Positions 26,145-34,834 of a stretch of 64,000 nt of DNA are shown one piece after another; the first letter of the stretch is position 1; the number at the start of each line of letters is the position of its first letter. Where the stretch lies: positions 186,001-250,000 of the forward strand of contig NZ_JAVHJU010000061.1 of assembly GCF_031082405.1 (NCBI RefSeq), given 5' to 3'. The notes under the pieces are model-generated. The model ran no database searches. It saw only the letters and a list, made by a program, of their open reading frames with translations, and was not told the origin of the DNA. This stretch comes from Amycolatopsis sp. A133. GTDB taxonomy: Bacteria > Actinomycetota > Actinomycetes > Mycobacteriales > Pseudonocardiaceae. Both the position numbers and the translations under genes were made by a program.

Positions 26145-28031
26145 ATGCCCCGCGGGCACGTCCCCCGCACCTGCCTGGTGTCGATGCCGTGGCACTCGCT
26201 GCACCGTCCCTCCCTGGCACTCGGCGTACTGCGCGCGGCGTGCGACCGGGCGGGACTTCCGGTCCCGGTTTCCTACCACGGCAGTCTCGCCTTCGCCGAC
26301 ATGATGCTGCGGGCCGGTCTGACCGTGGGCGACTACGCGGAACTGGCGGACACCGGGTTCCACCATTCGCTCGGCGAATGGATCTTCGCGGGCGCGCTCA
26401 ACGGACCCGATTTCGGCTATGCGGGCATGCGGGACTTGGCCCGCCGCGCCGGCCTGCCCTTCCGCACCGCCGCGGCGGTGCGTGAGCTCGCGGCCGAATT
26501 CACCGATCAGGCCGCCGACGCGATTCTCGCCCACGAGCCGGAACTGGTCGGCTTCAGCGCGACCTTCAGCCAGACCATCGCCAGCCTCGCCGTGGCCCGG
26601 CGGATCAAGGACCGGCGACCCGGCGTGCAGATCCTCCTCGGCGGCTACTCGACCGACGGCCCGATGGGCGTGGCGCTGCACCGGGAGTACCCGTTCGTCG
26701 ACTACGTCCTGCGCGGCGAGGCGGACGTGACTTTTCCGGAACTGCTTCTGGCCCTCGCCGAGTGCCACGCGACCGGAACCCGCGACGGCCTCGACGACGT
26801 GCCCCAGCTGTGCTGGCGTGACGACGACGGCGCCACCCGGGTCAGCCCGTGCCCGTCCCGGCCGGTCTCGCCGACGTCGATCACGACCCCGGACTACGAC
26901 GACTGGTTCGGCGCCGTTCCCGCTTCCGTCGCGGCCCGCGTCGAACCGGAGCTGGTCGTGGAGTCCTCCCGCGGCTGCTGGTGGGGCGCGAAACACCACT
27001 GCGTCTTCTGCGGCCTCAACGGCACCGCGATGGCCTACCGGGCCAAGCCGGCCGGGTCCTTTGTGGACGAGGTGCTCGGCCTGGTGCGCCGGCACCGGAT
27101 CCTCGACGTCACCACGATCGACAACATCCTGCCGAACGAGTACTACCGATCGGCGCTTCCGCAGCTGGCCGACGCCGGCCACGACCTGCGCATCCACTAC
27201 GAAATCAAGGCCAACGCGCAGATCGAGGACGTGGCCGCACTGCGGACGGCCGGGGTGTGGAACGTCCAGCCCGGCATCGAGAGCCTGGTCGACGACGTAT
27301 TGCACCGGATGCGCAAGGGCGTCCGCGGGGCACACAACGTGCGGATGCTGCGCGACGGTGCCTCGGCCGGGCTCAACGTCACCTGGAACTGGTTGTACGG
27401 GTTTCCGGGTGAACGCGTGGCGGACTACGCCGCGGTCGTGGCCCAGCTGCCCGCCCTGGTGCACCTGCAACCGCCCAGTGGTGCGGCCCGGATCGCCCTG
27501 CAACGGTTTTCGCCGAACTTCGACGACCCGCGCCACGGCTTCACCGAGCGTCGCCCGGCGGCGGGGTCGCGCCTGGTCCACGACATCGACGACCCGGAGC
27601 GGCTCGCCGAGCTCGTCTACTCCTTCGACACGCCGGACCAGGGACTGACGGCCGAGGAGGTCACACCGCTGGTCGACGCGCTGGTCGCGTGGACCGCGGG
27701 CCATGCGGGGAGTGCGCTGATCGCCCGTAGCATCGGCGACGTCGTGGTGATCCGAGACCGGCGCCACGGCTGGGCGCCGGCCGACCACGTGCTCGAGCAC
27801 CCGCGTGAAATCGCAGTCTGGCGAGCACTGGAAACCGGCCGCGCCCCGCTCCGGGTACTCGCCGAACAGGACCACGAATGGGACCCGGACGACTTCGACC
27901 GCTGGCTTCGCCGGCTCGGGGAGGCCGGCCTGGTCTTCACCGACGGCAATTTGTGGATCACCCTGGCCACCTCGCCCGCTGTGGCGCGGAAGGCCCACTT
28001 GCCGTTGCCGGTTCTCACGCCGTCCGCCTGA
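26145..28031 (+). CDS. RiPP maturation radical SAM protein (B12-binding type, rSAM maturase 1-like)
   Basis: A 628-aa enzyme predicted to modify the neighbouring precursor, most likely by C-methylation. A cobalamin-binding-like Rossmann region spans about 130-215 (LVGFSATFSQTIASLAVARR, QILLGGYSTDGPMG, VDYVLRGEAD). The radical SAM domain follows with Cys278, Cys286 and Cys289 in CWWGAKHHCVFCGLNG, a Cx7Cx2C spacing instead of Cx3Cx2C, which marks this RiPP-maturase family. Downstream blocks include IHYEIKANAQ and WNVQPGIESL. The C-terminal 150 residues contain a winged-helix-like region, possibly for precursor binding. Directly upstream of the DUF5825-like partner, 11 bases apart. Confidence 0.9.
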   Translation: MPRGHVPRTCLVSMPWHSLHRPSLALGVLRAACDRAGLPVPVSYHGSLAFADMMLRAGLTVGDYAELADTGFHHSLGEWIFAGALNGPDFGYAGMRDLARRAGLPFRTAAAVRELAAEFTDQAADAILAHEPELVGFSATFSQTIASLAVARRIKDRRPGVQILLGGYSTDGPMGVALHREYPFVDYVLRGEADVTFPELLLALAECHATGTRDGLDDVPQLCWRDDDGATRVSPCPSRPVSPTSITTPDYDDWFGAVPASVAARVEPELVVESSRGCWWGAKHHCVFCGLNGTAMAYRAKPAGSFVDEVLGLVRRHRILDVTTIDNILPNEYYRSALPQLADAGHDLRIHYEIKANAQIEDVAALRTAGVWNVQPGIESLVDDVLHRMRKGVRGAHNVRMLRDGASAGLNVTWNWLYGFPGERVADYAAVVAQLPALVHLQPPSGAARIALQRFSPNFDDPRHGFTERRPAAGSRLVHDIDDPERLAELVYSFDTPDQGLTAEEVTPLVDALVAWTAGHAGSALIARSIGDVVVIRDRRHGWAPADHVLEHPREIAVWRALETGRAPLRVLAEQDHEWDPDDFDRWLRRLGEAGLVFTDGNLWITLATSPAVARKAHLPLPVLTPSA

Positions 28032-28042
28032 GAAGGAGCCAC

Positions 28043-28675
28043 ATGCGTACTCTGTCCGCTCCGCACCCGGCGTGGCCCGAAACGGTCGAACTCGACCTCG
28101 GCCGAATCGACGCCGATCCCGGCGCCGCACTGCGTGTCGCAACCGAACTGGCCGGGCGTGCGCAGCGGCTGCGGCTGCCGGAGCCGTTCGCCTTCGGCGA
28201 ATCCGCGCACCGCGACGCGACGATGGTGCGCTTGCTCGCCGCCGCCGCGGCGGCGTTCGTTCCAGTGGACTGGACCTTGCGGGAGCCGTTGCCGGGCACC
28301 GTTCCCGAACGCGCTTTGTGCCACCTGCCGCCACCACGGAACGCCGGGGAGCTCGGTCGCCGCTGGCGTGAAGCCCACGACGTGGGCATCTGCACCTACC
28401 GGTACGGCCCCGGGTTCGTCCTCATCCACGACATCCGCCCGGGCGGGCCGATCAATCGCGTCCACGTCGAAGCCGGCTGGGTCGGCACCTTCCGGACCCT
28501 GGCCGGCACGGACCGGCCGCCGGCCGACGGGGCCGCGGCGGATCTCCTCGACCAGCTGGCAGCTCACCAGCTCGCCCTGCGGTTCGACGACCGGTACGCC
28601 GTTGTGCTGCCTTACCACGCGGATCGACGTCCACCACCCGGCCGGGTGGTCCCGTCGGTGCAGCCGACCCCATGA
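28043..28675 (+). CDS. DUF5825-like RiPP-associated protein
   Basis: A 210-aa soluble protein without a known catalytic motif. It starts at an ATG with AGAAGGAG upstream, 11 bases after the radical SAM gene, and its stop overlaps the transporter start (ATGA). Features seen: RLRLPEPFAFGESAHRDATM, FVPVDWTLREPLPG, and a GICTYRYGPGFVLIHDIRPG block. I recognise this as the partner usually found after this type of radical SAM RiPP maturase (DUF5825); its role is unknown, perhaps substrate or cofactor handling. Family name is from memory, so moderate confidence. Confidence 0.75.
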   Translation: MRTLSAPHPAWPETVELDLGRIDADPGAALRVATELAGRAQRLRLPEPFAFGESAHRDATMVRLLAAAAAAFVPVDWTLREPLPGTVPERALCHLPPPRNAGELGRRWREAHDVGICTYRYGPGFVLIHDIRPGGPINRVHVEAGWVGTFRTLAGTDRPPADGAAADLLDQLAAHQLALRFDDRYAVVLPYHADRRPPPGRVVPSVQPTP

Positions 28676-29925
28676 CCGACGCCTCGCCGGACGCGACGAC
28701 GTCGGCTGCCGGGCTGCGCGGGCACCGCGCGTTCCGGTTCCTGTGGACCGCGGACGCCGCCTCCCAGCTGGGTACCGCCGCCGCGACCGCGCTGGTGCCC
28801 CTGCTCGCCGCGACGACCCTCGGTGCCACTCCGCTGCAGATGGGAGTGCTCACCGCGGCGGAGACCGTGGCGTTCCTGGTCATCGGCCTGCCCGCCGGTG
28901 CCTGGATCGACCGGACCCGCCGCCGCCGCGCGGTACTCGTCGGCGCCGACCTCGTCCGGGCCCTGCTGTTCTTCGGCCTCCCGGTCGCGGGCTGGACCGG
29001 TGTGCTGGACTTCGGGCAGCTGCTCGTCACGGCGGTTCTCGTCGGCGTCGCGACCGTGTTCTTCGACGCCGCCTACCAGGCGTACCTGCCGGTGGTGATC
29101 GGGCTGGAGAACCTGGAAACCGGCTACGCGCGCCTGCAGATCACCCTGTCGGTCGCCGCGGCCGCCGGGCCCGGCATCGGTGGCGTGCTCACCCGCGTGA
29201 TCGGTGCCGCCTCCGGGCTGGTGCTCACCGGGGTGGGCTACCTGGCTTCGGCCGCGCTCCTGTCGCGCGTCCGGGCCGACGTGCCGCCGATACCACCGCG
29301 GCCGCGGAAGGTGCGGCTACGCACCGAGATCGCCGAGGGGCTCCACTACATCGCCGGTCACCGCCAGCTCCGCCTGCTGGCCGTCGCGAGTTCCGTTGCC
29401 GCGTTCTTCACCGCGGGCATCATGTCCATGGAAGTCCTGTTCTTCACGCACGACCTGCACCTGGACGCGGCGGGTGCGGGCGTGCTGCTGGCCCTCTCGG
29501 GCGTGGGCAGCGTCATCGGCGCCGCAACGACCGGCCGCTGGACCCGCCGCCTCGGCGCGGCTCGCGCCAACTGGCTGGTGCCGGTGCTGACGTGGCCACC
29601 CCACCTGCTGCTCCCGCTCGCCCAACCGGGTCCGCTCGGCTTGGCCCTGGCCGCAACGGGAATCGTCATCCACGCCGCCGGCGGCACGACCTACAACGTG
29701 ATCGTGATGACCCGCCGCCAGCACCTGACACCGGACGCACTGCGCGGGCGCGTCCACACGAGCATGCGCGTGCTCATCTGGGGAACCATGCCCCTAGGCG
29801 CACTGGCGGCGGGCGTCCTAGCCGAGTCAGTGGGAACGCGCGCGACCCTGACCATCGCCGTCGCCGGAATCCTCATCGCGATCGTGCCCGCGGCCTGCTC
29901 CGCCCGCAGTCACGTTGCACCTTGA
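28672..29925 (+). CDS. MFS transporter, likely exporter of the RiPP product
   Basis: A 417-aa major facilitator permease with about twelve hydrophobic segments. Typical MFS features: GHRAFRFLWTADAASQLGTA at the N-terminus, the loop 2-3 motif GLPAGAWIDRTRRRRAVLVG (motif A), and GRWTRRLGAARANWLVPVLT in the second half. The ATGA overlap with the preceding gene shows it belongs to the same operon. Closest in type to macrolide-efflux/enterobactin exporter MFS proteins; export or self-resistance is inference from position. Confidence 0.9.
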   Translation: MTDASPDATTSAAGLRGHRAFRFLWTADAASQLGTAAATALVPLLAATTLGATPLQMGVLTAAETVAFLVIGLPAGAWIDRTRRRRAVLVGADLVRALLFFGLPVAGWTGVLDFGQLLVTAVLVGVATVFFDAAYQAYLPVVIGLENLETGYARLQITLSVAAAAGPGIGGVLTRVIGAASGLVLTGVGYLASAALLSRVRADVPPIPPRPRKVRLRTEIAEGLHYIAGHRQLRLLAVASSVAAFFTAGIMSMEVLFFTHDLHLDAAGAGVLLALSGVGSVIGAATTGRWTRRLGAARANWLVPVLTWPPHLLLPLAQPGPLGLALAATGIVIHAAGGTTYNVIVMTRRQHLTPDALRGRVHTSMRVLIWGTMPLGALAAGVLAESVGTRATLTIAVAGILIAIVPAACSARSHVAP

Positions 29926-29945
29926 CGTCCCGCGTGGTCGGGGCG

Positions 29946-31019
29946 CTACGGCCCCAGGAGTTCTCGCACCTCCACTGGCAGCTTCGGCGATTCGTAGGTG
30001 AACGTGTCCCCGGGGTTCTCCCGCTCGGTGTGCACGACGACGCCTCTCGCGGTCTCCCTCTGCGCCGGTGTGAGCGTGCTCCACCGTGTCTCGCGGGAGG
30101 TGGGGCCGCCCAGGGCCCGGACGATGTTGTCGGCGTAGACGTCCGGATGGTTCCCGTCCTTCGCCGGCGCGTAGTTCTCCATCATGGCCATGATCGTGGG
30201 GTCCTGGAGCTGGCCCAGCTTGAAGTCGAAGTTCTTCTTGATAGCGGCGAACCCGAGAGCGCGGTCGGGGAAGATCAGGAACCGGCCGGTGGCGACGCCG
30301 ATGGAGCCCCACGCCGCGTCCGCGCCGTCCCAGAACCGGAGGTTGCCGGGGTTGTTGTTGCGCCAGGCGGGGTCACCGCCGGCCCGGATCTCGTCCGCGT
30401 AGACGACGAACTCCGTTGCGTCGACGGTCAGCGTGTCCCCGGGCCGCAGGTGCAGGTTGGGGGCGGTCCTCATCAGTACCCGCAGGTCGGCGTTGGTCAG
30501 CGCACCCTTGGCGGCCAGGTCCTTGACATAGGTCATGGCCGTCCGGTGCGGTACCGCCCCGAGGACTTTCGCGGCCTCGTCCCAGCGTTTCCGCGGCGCC
30601 AGGACCCGGATGGCGCCCTTGGCCCGCGCCAGCGGGTCGCGCTTGCGCACGGCGTCGTCGACGTTGTCCTTCCCGCTGAACCACGCGCCCTCCGCGAGTC
30701 GCTCCAGCTGAGCGGGGGACAGGTTCCGCTTCAGCCGGGCGTCGATGTCGTCAACGTCCCAGCCGTTGAGAACCCAAGCCGCACGGCCCCAGTCGCCTTG
30801 GTTGACGTACCCGTCGAACTCTTTCTTCTGTTCTGCGCTCGGCTCGCGCTGAACAACGGTGGAGCGCTGCACAACGCCGGTGCGGGTGGCAACGAGTGCC
30901 GCCACGGCCCGGTTCCCGGCGGCGGCCTGCAGACCGAGCAGCGCGCCCGGCGCGGGGCGTGGTGGCTTGGGGTCGGACACGTGGACTGGCTTTTGCGCCG
31001 AAGGCCGTCGAACTCGCAT
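29946..31019 (-). CDS. Muramidase-like protein with an eCIS-cargo-type N-terminus
   Basis: A 357-aa protein. The N-terminus lacks a signal peptide and carries LLGLQAAAGNRAVAALVATR, then VVQRSTVVQRE, the pattern common in actinobacterial proteins linked to extracellular contractile injection systems and DUF4157 proteins. A helical middle (about 60-200) is followed by RNNNPGNLRFWDGADAAWGS, AIGVATGRFLIFPDRALGFA-type segments and AIKKNFDF, a phage lysozyme/muramidase-like region. I chose the ATG at 31019 (GGGAGC upstream). Convergent with the MFS gene. Could be a cell-wall-cleaving effector; no injection-system genes are in the window. Confidence 0.65.
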   Translation of the reverse strand: MRVRRPSAQKPVHVSDPKPPRPAPGALLGLQAAAGNRAVAALVATRTGVVQRSTVVQREPSAEQKKEFDGYVNQGDWGRAAWVLNGWDVDDIDARLKRNLSPAQLERLAEGAWFSGKDNVDDAVRKRDPLARAKGAIRVLAPRKRWDEAAKVLGAVPHRTAMTYVKDLAAKGALTNADLRVLMRTAPNLHLRPGDTLTVDATEFVVYADEIRAGGDPAWRNNNPGNLRFWDGADAAWGSIGVATGRFLIFPDRALGFAAIKKNFDFKLGQLQDPTIMAMMENYAPAKDGNHPDVYADNIVRALGGPTSRETRWSTLTPAQRETARGVVVHTERENPGDTFTYESPKLPVEVRELLGP

Positions 31020-31647
31020 CGGCCGCTCCCATCGTGACTCGACCCTGAATGGTACTTGCCCGTAGACGCCGGTTCTACATCTCACGCAGGGTGAGACCGA
31101 GCCATGGCCACGGCCGCCACCCCACTCGCCGACGCCTATCGGTAGGCCGGCGATCTTCCGGCCGCGCGCCGCGCCGCGTGGACTGCACGCCGAACCCGTG
31201 AGCTCTATCGAGACCTCCTCGGCATCGAGTGCCGCATAGGACACAATGCCCGTCTCGCCCGATTCGATCAGAACCTTGCCACATGCCCGCACCCCTTTGT
31301 GCGATATCTTTAGCCCGTCTGGGTGGCACGGAAACGGGATTTCACTATCTGTCATGTATTTGTCCAGCAACTCTGGAGCCCGCCCAGCAGGTGGTACCTG
31401 ACTCGTTGACCTGCGAAAATATGACACTGCGGTAGATCGCGTGGCTCGGCTGCGCAAATTGCGACCTGCAGAATCTGCCGAATGCCGTACTCGATCTGTA
31501 GTTGCTCGGCTACGGTGGCTGTACGGTTGTACGGTCCGGCCGATCGCTCTTTGATCGGTTCGGCTGGTCAGCCGGGCCGATCTCCGGGCTTGTCGGGAGC
31601 TGGGGGTCGTGGGCACGCAGCGATGAGCGGGAGGGGTTCACGCAGCC
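31020..31647. other. Intergenic region upstream of the type VII substrate module
   Basis: About 630 bases of lower GC. It must hold the promoters for the muramidase-like gene and the type VII module. A short minus-strand frame beginning MTDSEIPFPCHPDGLKISHK looks faintly protein-like but has no homologue I know and no ribosome site. No confident -35/-10 pair, RNA gene or repeat seen. Confidence 0.4.
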
Positions 31648-32067
31648 GTGGCACAACCACACACTGGCGTCGATCCGTGGCTGGCGGGTGTCGACGTGGA
31701 GATCAGGAACAGCAGCGAGCCGTCCGCCGTGTCCGGTGCGGGGTTCAGTCTTTCAGCCACCGAAGCGAATGCGGTGCTTTCCCAAGCGCAAAGCACGCTG
31801 GAGAAGCTCGTCGAACTGCACCAGCAGACGGAGCTCTTGAAGCAGGTTCGCCCGGCGGCGCATGATCCGGCAAGTATTGCGTACAACGCGCAGCTGGCGA
31901 ACGGCCGAGGTGTCTTTGACGCGGCCCGGGACCACGTCGGCGCCGAAGTGACGTACCTGGGCGAACTGATCGACAAGGTCAAGGAAGCCTTTCGAGCGAC
32001 CACCGGGTATGAATCCGATGCGGCGCAGGATCTTGCTGCGAGGCCGCAGGGGGGCGTCGCGGGATGA
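31648..32067 (+). CDS. ESX/WXG100-like helical protein
   Basis: A 139-aa helical protein starting at GTG, with GGGAGGGG 8-12 bases upstream. The GFSLSATEANAVLSQAQSTL and EVTYLGELIDKVKEAF segments are the long amphipathic helices expected of type VII secretion partner proteins; there is no classical WxG. Its stop overlaps the DUF3558 lipoprotein start by ATGA. Together with the next two genes it forms a typical ESX substrate module. Probably secreted with or as a partner of the PPE-like protein. Confidence 0.7.
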   Translation: MAQPHTGVDPWLAGVDVEIRNSSEPSAVSGAGFSLSATEANAVLSQAQSTLEKLVELHQQTELLKQVRPAAHDPASIAYNAQLANGRGVFDAARDHVGAEVTYLGELIDKVKEAFRATTGYESDAAQDLAARPQGGVAG

Positions 32068-32705
32068 ACCGTTGGCGCGTTCTCGCTGTACTTTCCGTTT
32101 TGGGACTGGTGGTTGCGTGCTCCCCGCGCACCGGAATCGGTGGCGGTACCTCGGGGAGCGCGCTTCCGGTGTCGCCCGGCGCAAACGCCTCATCCTCCGG
32201 TTTGCCCTATGCGGGCGCCCCCAAGGTTCCCGACCCGCTGCCCATCTCCGTTCTGTCCGGAGATCCGTGCGTGGACGCCCTGACGCCCCAGCAAGTTGTG
32301 GCTGCAGTCGGAGTCGAGGTGCCGGGCAAGCGTGGTGACTTGTCGCAGATCGGGCCGGCGTGCACGTGGTTCAACCGCGACACGGGCGGAGCGGTGGGCG
32401 TCTCGTACACGGTCAACACGCACGTCGGACTGAGTGGCGTCTACGCCAACACGCAGCCTCAATCCGCTGTGTGGAAGGAACTTCCACCGGTACAGGGTTT
32501 TCCCGTGGTCGCACACGCCGGAAGCAAAGGCGGAGCGATCCCGGAGGGTTTCTGCCAGGCGAGCATCGGGCTCGCGGACAGCTTCTCCATTGATGTCAGC
32601 CTCACGTTGGGATCAAGCAAAAAACACACCGAAGACGCGTGCAGCCTGATCACTCAGATCGCTGACATGACGGTCACGACTCTGAAGGCAAAGGCGGGTT
32701 CCTGA
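32064..32705 (+). CDS. DUF3558 family lipoprotein
   Basis: A 213-aa exported lipoprotein: signal MNRWRVLAVLSVLGLVVACS with lipobox VVAC (Cys19), then a Gly/Ser linker. The DUF3558 signature is present: SGDPCVDALTPQQVVAAVGV, PACTWFNRD, AVGVSYTV and the final Cys in EDACSLITQIADMTV. The two internal Cys pairs are usual. DUF3558 lipoproteins are frequent partners of type VII substrates in Pseudonocardiales. Overlaps both neighbours (ATGA and TGATG), so it is translationally coupled. Function unknown. Confidence 0.88.
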   Translation: MNRWRVLAVLSVLGLVVACSPRTGIGGGTSGSALPVSPGANASSSGLPYAGAPKVPDPLPISVLSGDPCVDALTPQQVVAAVGVEVPGKRGDLSQIGPACTWFNRDTGGAVGVSYTVNTHVGLSGVYANTQPQSAVWKELPPVQGFPVVAHAGSKGGAIPEGFCQASIGLADSFSIDVSLTLGSSKKHTEDACSLITQIADMTVTTLKAKAGS

Positions 32706-33988
32706 TGTTCCCCTTCGACGAGCTGGGCCGGGCCGCGCACGTCTTGATCCGCGAGGCGGAGCAGGCGGGAACCGCGCTGGTGCAGTCGGCTGAGGATGCA
32801 CTGGAATGGGCCGGCGATCTCTTCTCCGGTGACGTCGGTGTCCAGGCCATGCCGGTCGCGGACGTGGTCAACTACGTCATCGACGGTGACAGCACAAGCT
32901 GGACCGACAGCGGCGCCAAATCCGGAACGATCGGCGCCCAGCACCACGAAATCGCCGGCGACTTGACGGCAGTGCTGAACAACCTCGAGCCGACGTGGAC
33001 GGGCAAAGGGGCGGATCGGGCGCGCGAGCGGATCAAAGCGTTCAGCGATCTGATCAGCGCAACAGCCACGACCTTGAGCTCCAACGGCGGCAACGTCACT
33101 GATGCGGCTTACGGATTCGAGCTGGCCAGACGCTCGATGGAGCCGCTGGGCGCTCCGCCCGACAAGACCTTCTTCGACGTCGCGGCTCCTTGGAACACCG
33201 ACACCGAAGAAGCCATTGCGGCGTACAACGCCAAGGCGGAGAAGAACCTTGCTATCTACAACACCTACGCGACGCACCTGAATAGCCAAGGTGAACGACT
33301 CTCGGGTGACTACGGCCGGCTGGCGCCCGATCGGATGACCGGTTCGACCGACAGTATCCGTGTGACAGGTCAACGCGATGTCGTCAAGCCGGATCGAGCG
33401 CAGGTGGACAAGACTTCACCGGACACTCGATTCGAGGAACGTGATCACACGACCGACGAGGTGGGGCCAGGCGAGACCGCGAGCCGTGGCACGGCGGATG
33501 ACGTGCGCGAGAACGAGTCGAACAAGAGCGTCACGCGACAGGACGACCGGACGACCGCAGCCGGGCTCACACCGTCATTGCGTGAGCCGGGTTCTCCGGC
33601 ACCGACTGAATCCGGCCCGACGCTACTCGGGCGAGGCGCTGAGGCGCAGGTTCGTGACCCGGCAGAGTCACGGCTCGTGGCGATTCCGCCCGGTTCGGTT
33701 CAGGGCTCGCGGGGCGGCGAAGCGGGTGGATACGGCAACAGGGCGCGCCGCGGAGCCGCACTGCCCGGCGCTGCCCTCCGCGGCAGCGCAAGCAAGGAGG
33801 TCGTCGGCAGCCGGGGTGCGCCTGGAGCACCGGGCGTGGCGACCCCGAACGGACGTGTCGCTGCTGAGGACCGGGAGCACAGGCGCAAGTACATCCGCGA
33901 CGACAACAACGTGTTCGCCGACGACGCGGACGAACTGGTCGATCCCCGCACCGGCCTTCCGCCGACACCGCCGACCATCGGTACCTGA
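32705..33988 (+). CDS. PPE/WXG100-like type VII secretion substrate
   Basis: A 427-aa protein. The N-terminal 210 residues are helical with a WxG turn in LEPTWTGKGADRARERIKAF (about 97-116), typical of WXG100/PPE-like substrates. Residues 215-385 are disordered and charged. The C-terminus DREHRRKYIRDDNNVFADDA, DELVDPRTGLPPTPPTIG is a highly conserved tail of such proteins in Amycolatopsis relatives. No signal peptide, as expected for ESX export. Start overlaps the lipoprotein stop (TGATG). Confidence 0.8.
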   Translation: MFPFDELGRAAHVLIREAEQAGTALVQSAEDALEWAGDLFSGDVGVQAMPVADVVNYVIDGDSTSWTDSGAKSGTIGAQHHEIAGDLTAVLNNLEPTWTGKGADRARERIKAFSDLISATATTLSSNGGNVTDAAYGFELARRSMEPLGAPPDKTFFDVAAPWNTDTEEAIAAYNAKAEKNLAIYNTYATHLNSQGERLSGDYGRLAPDRMTGSTDSIRVTGQRDVVKPDRAQVDKTSPDTRFEERDHTTDEVGPGETASRGTADDVRENESNKSVTRQDDRTTAAGLTPSLREPGSPAPTESGPTLLGRGAEAQVRDPAESRLVAIPPGSVQGSRGGEAGGYGNRARRGAALPGAALRGSASKEVVGSRGAPGAPGVATPNGRVAAEDREHRRKYIRDDNNVFADDADELVDPRTGLPPTPPTIGT

Positions 33989-34053
33989 CGCCCTCCGCGC
34001 ACGTCGGCCATGGCCTTCCCCGCCTTGTCGTCCCGCATCACGGAGTGTGTTTC

Positions 34054-34752
34054 GTGGCTGTCATCGACAGACCTGTCATCCTGCCCAGACTCGCCTTCCT
34101 GACGGCCTGGAGCATGTTCGACGTCGGGGAGATGCCGCCGGCGTTCGGTACGGATGTGCAGCACTGGACCAGTGTGGACGGCCGTCGTGAGCTCGAGGCC
34201 AGGACTATGGCGGCGCTGGGTGATCTCGGCTTGGCCCGCAACAACCGGCTGAACGAACTCTGGCGATCGACCGTCACCGTCCTCGCCGGGGCCGGCCGCG
34301 AATACTACGCATTCAGCAACTTCGTCGATGGGCGAGCCTGCTCGGTTCTCGTCGCGGCGGCGGATGGTGACGCGATCCGCGCGATAGTCGACGACAATGT
34401 CGTCGCGTTGGAACCCATCGAGAACAAGTGGTTCGCGACTGCGCTTCTCGACACTCTCCCCGACGTTCCAGGTGCCCTCATCCGCCGGACCGTCGCAGCG
34501 CAGGGTGATCTCGACGCGATCGACGAGGTGATGCGACGACCACGTCGCGCGGTTCACCAGATCTACGTCGCGCGTCGCGGCTCCGACGGCGAGCGCTGCC
34601 GGAGCATGCCGATCAGCGCGATCGACCTCGAAGAGTCCGGTCGCGTGCTCGTGTACACCGACGGTGACGACAACCTCGTCATGATCCCGGGAACCGCGAG
34701 GGAGTTCGTCCTGGCGCTGAACAACACGTACGAGGGTCTTGCTGAGCCTTGA
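34054..34752 (+). CDS. ESX secretion-associated EspG-like chaperone
   Basis: A 232-aa cytoplasmic protein of the EspG family, chaperones that bind the tip of PE/PPE-type substrates. Seen: LPRLAFLTAWSMFDVGEMPP, RTMAALGDLGLARNNRLN, then LWRSTVTVLAGAGREYYAFS and FVLALNNTYEGLAEP at the end. I chose the GTG at 34054 because GGAG at 34042-34045 is 8 bases upstream; a GTG at 34045 overlaps that site. It follows the PPE-like gene by 65 bases and is its likely chaperone. Confidence 0.82.
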   Translation: MAVIDRPVILPRLAFLTAWSMFDVGEMPPAFGTDVQHWTSVDGRRELEARTMAALGDLGLARNNRLNELWRSTVTVLAGAGREYYAFSNFVDGRACSVLVAAADGDAIRAIVDDNVVALEPIENKWFATALLDTLPDVPGALIRRTVAAQGDLDAIDEVMRRPRRAVHQIYVARRGSDGERCRSMPISAIDLEESGRVLVYTDGDDNLVMIPGTAREFVLALNNTYEGLAEP

Positions 34753-34834
34753 TGGTGCCTTGGTGCTTGAGGGCCGCCGGGTGTCGACTGGCGAAGTGTG
34801 CAAACGCCGTACGAATACTCCATCTGGGACGGGC

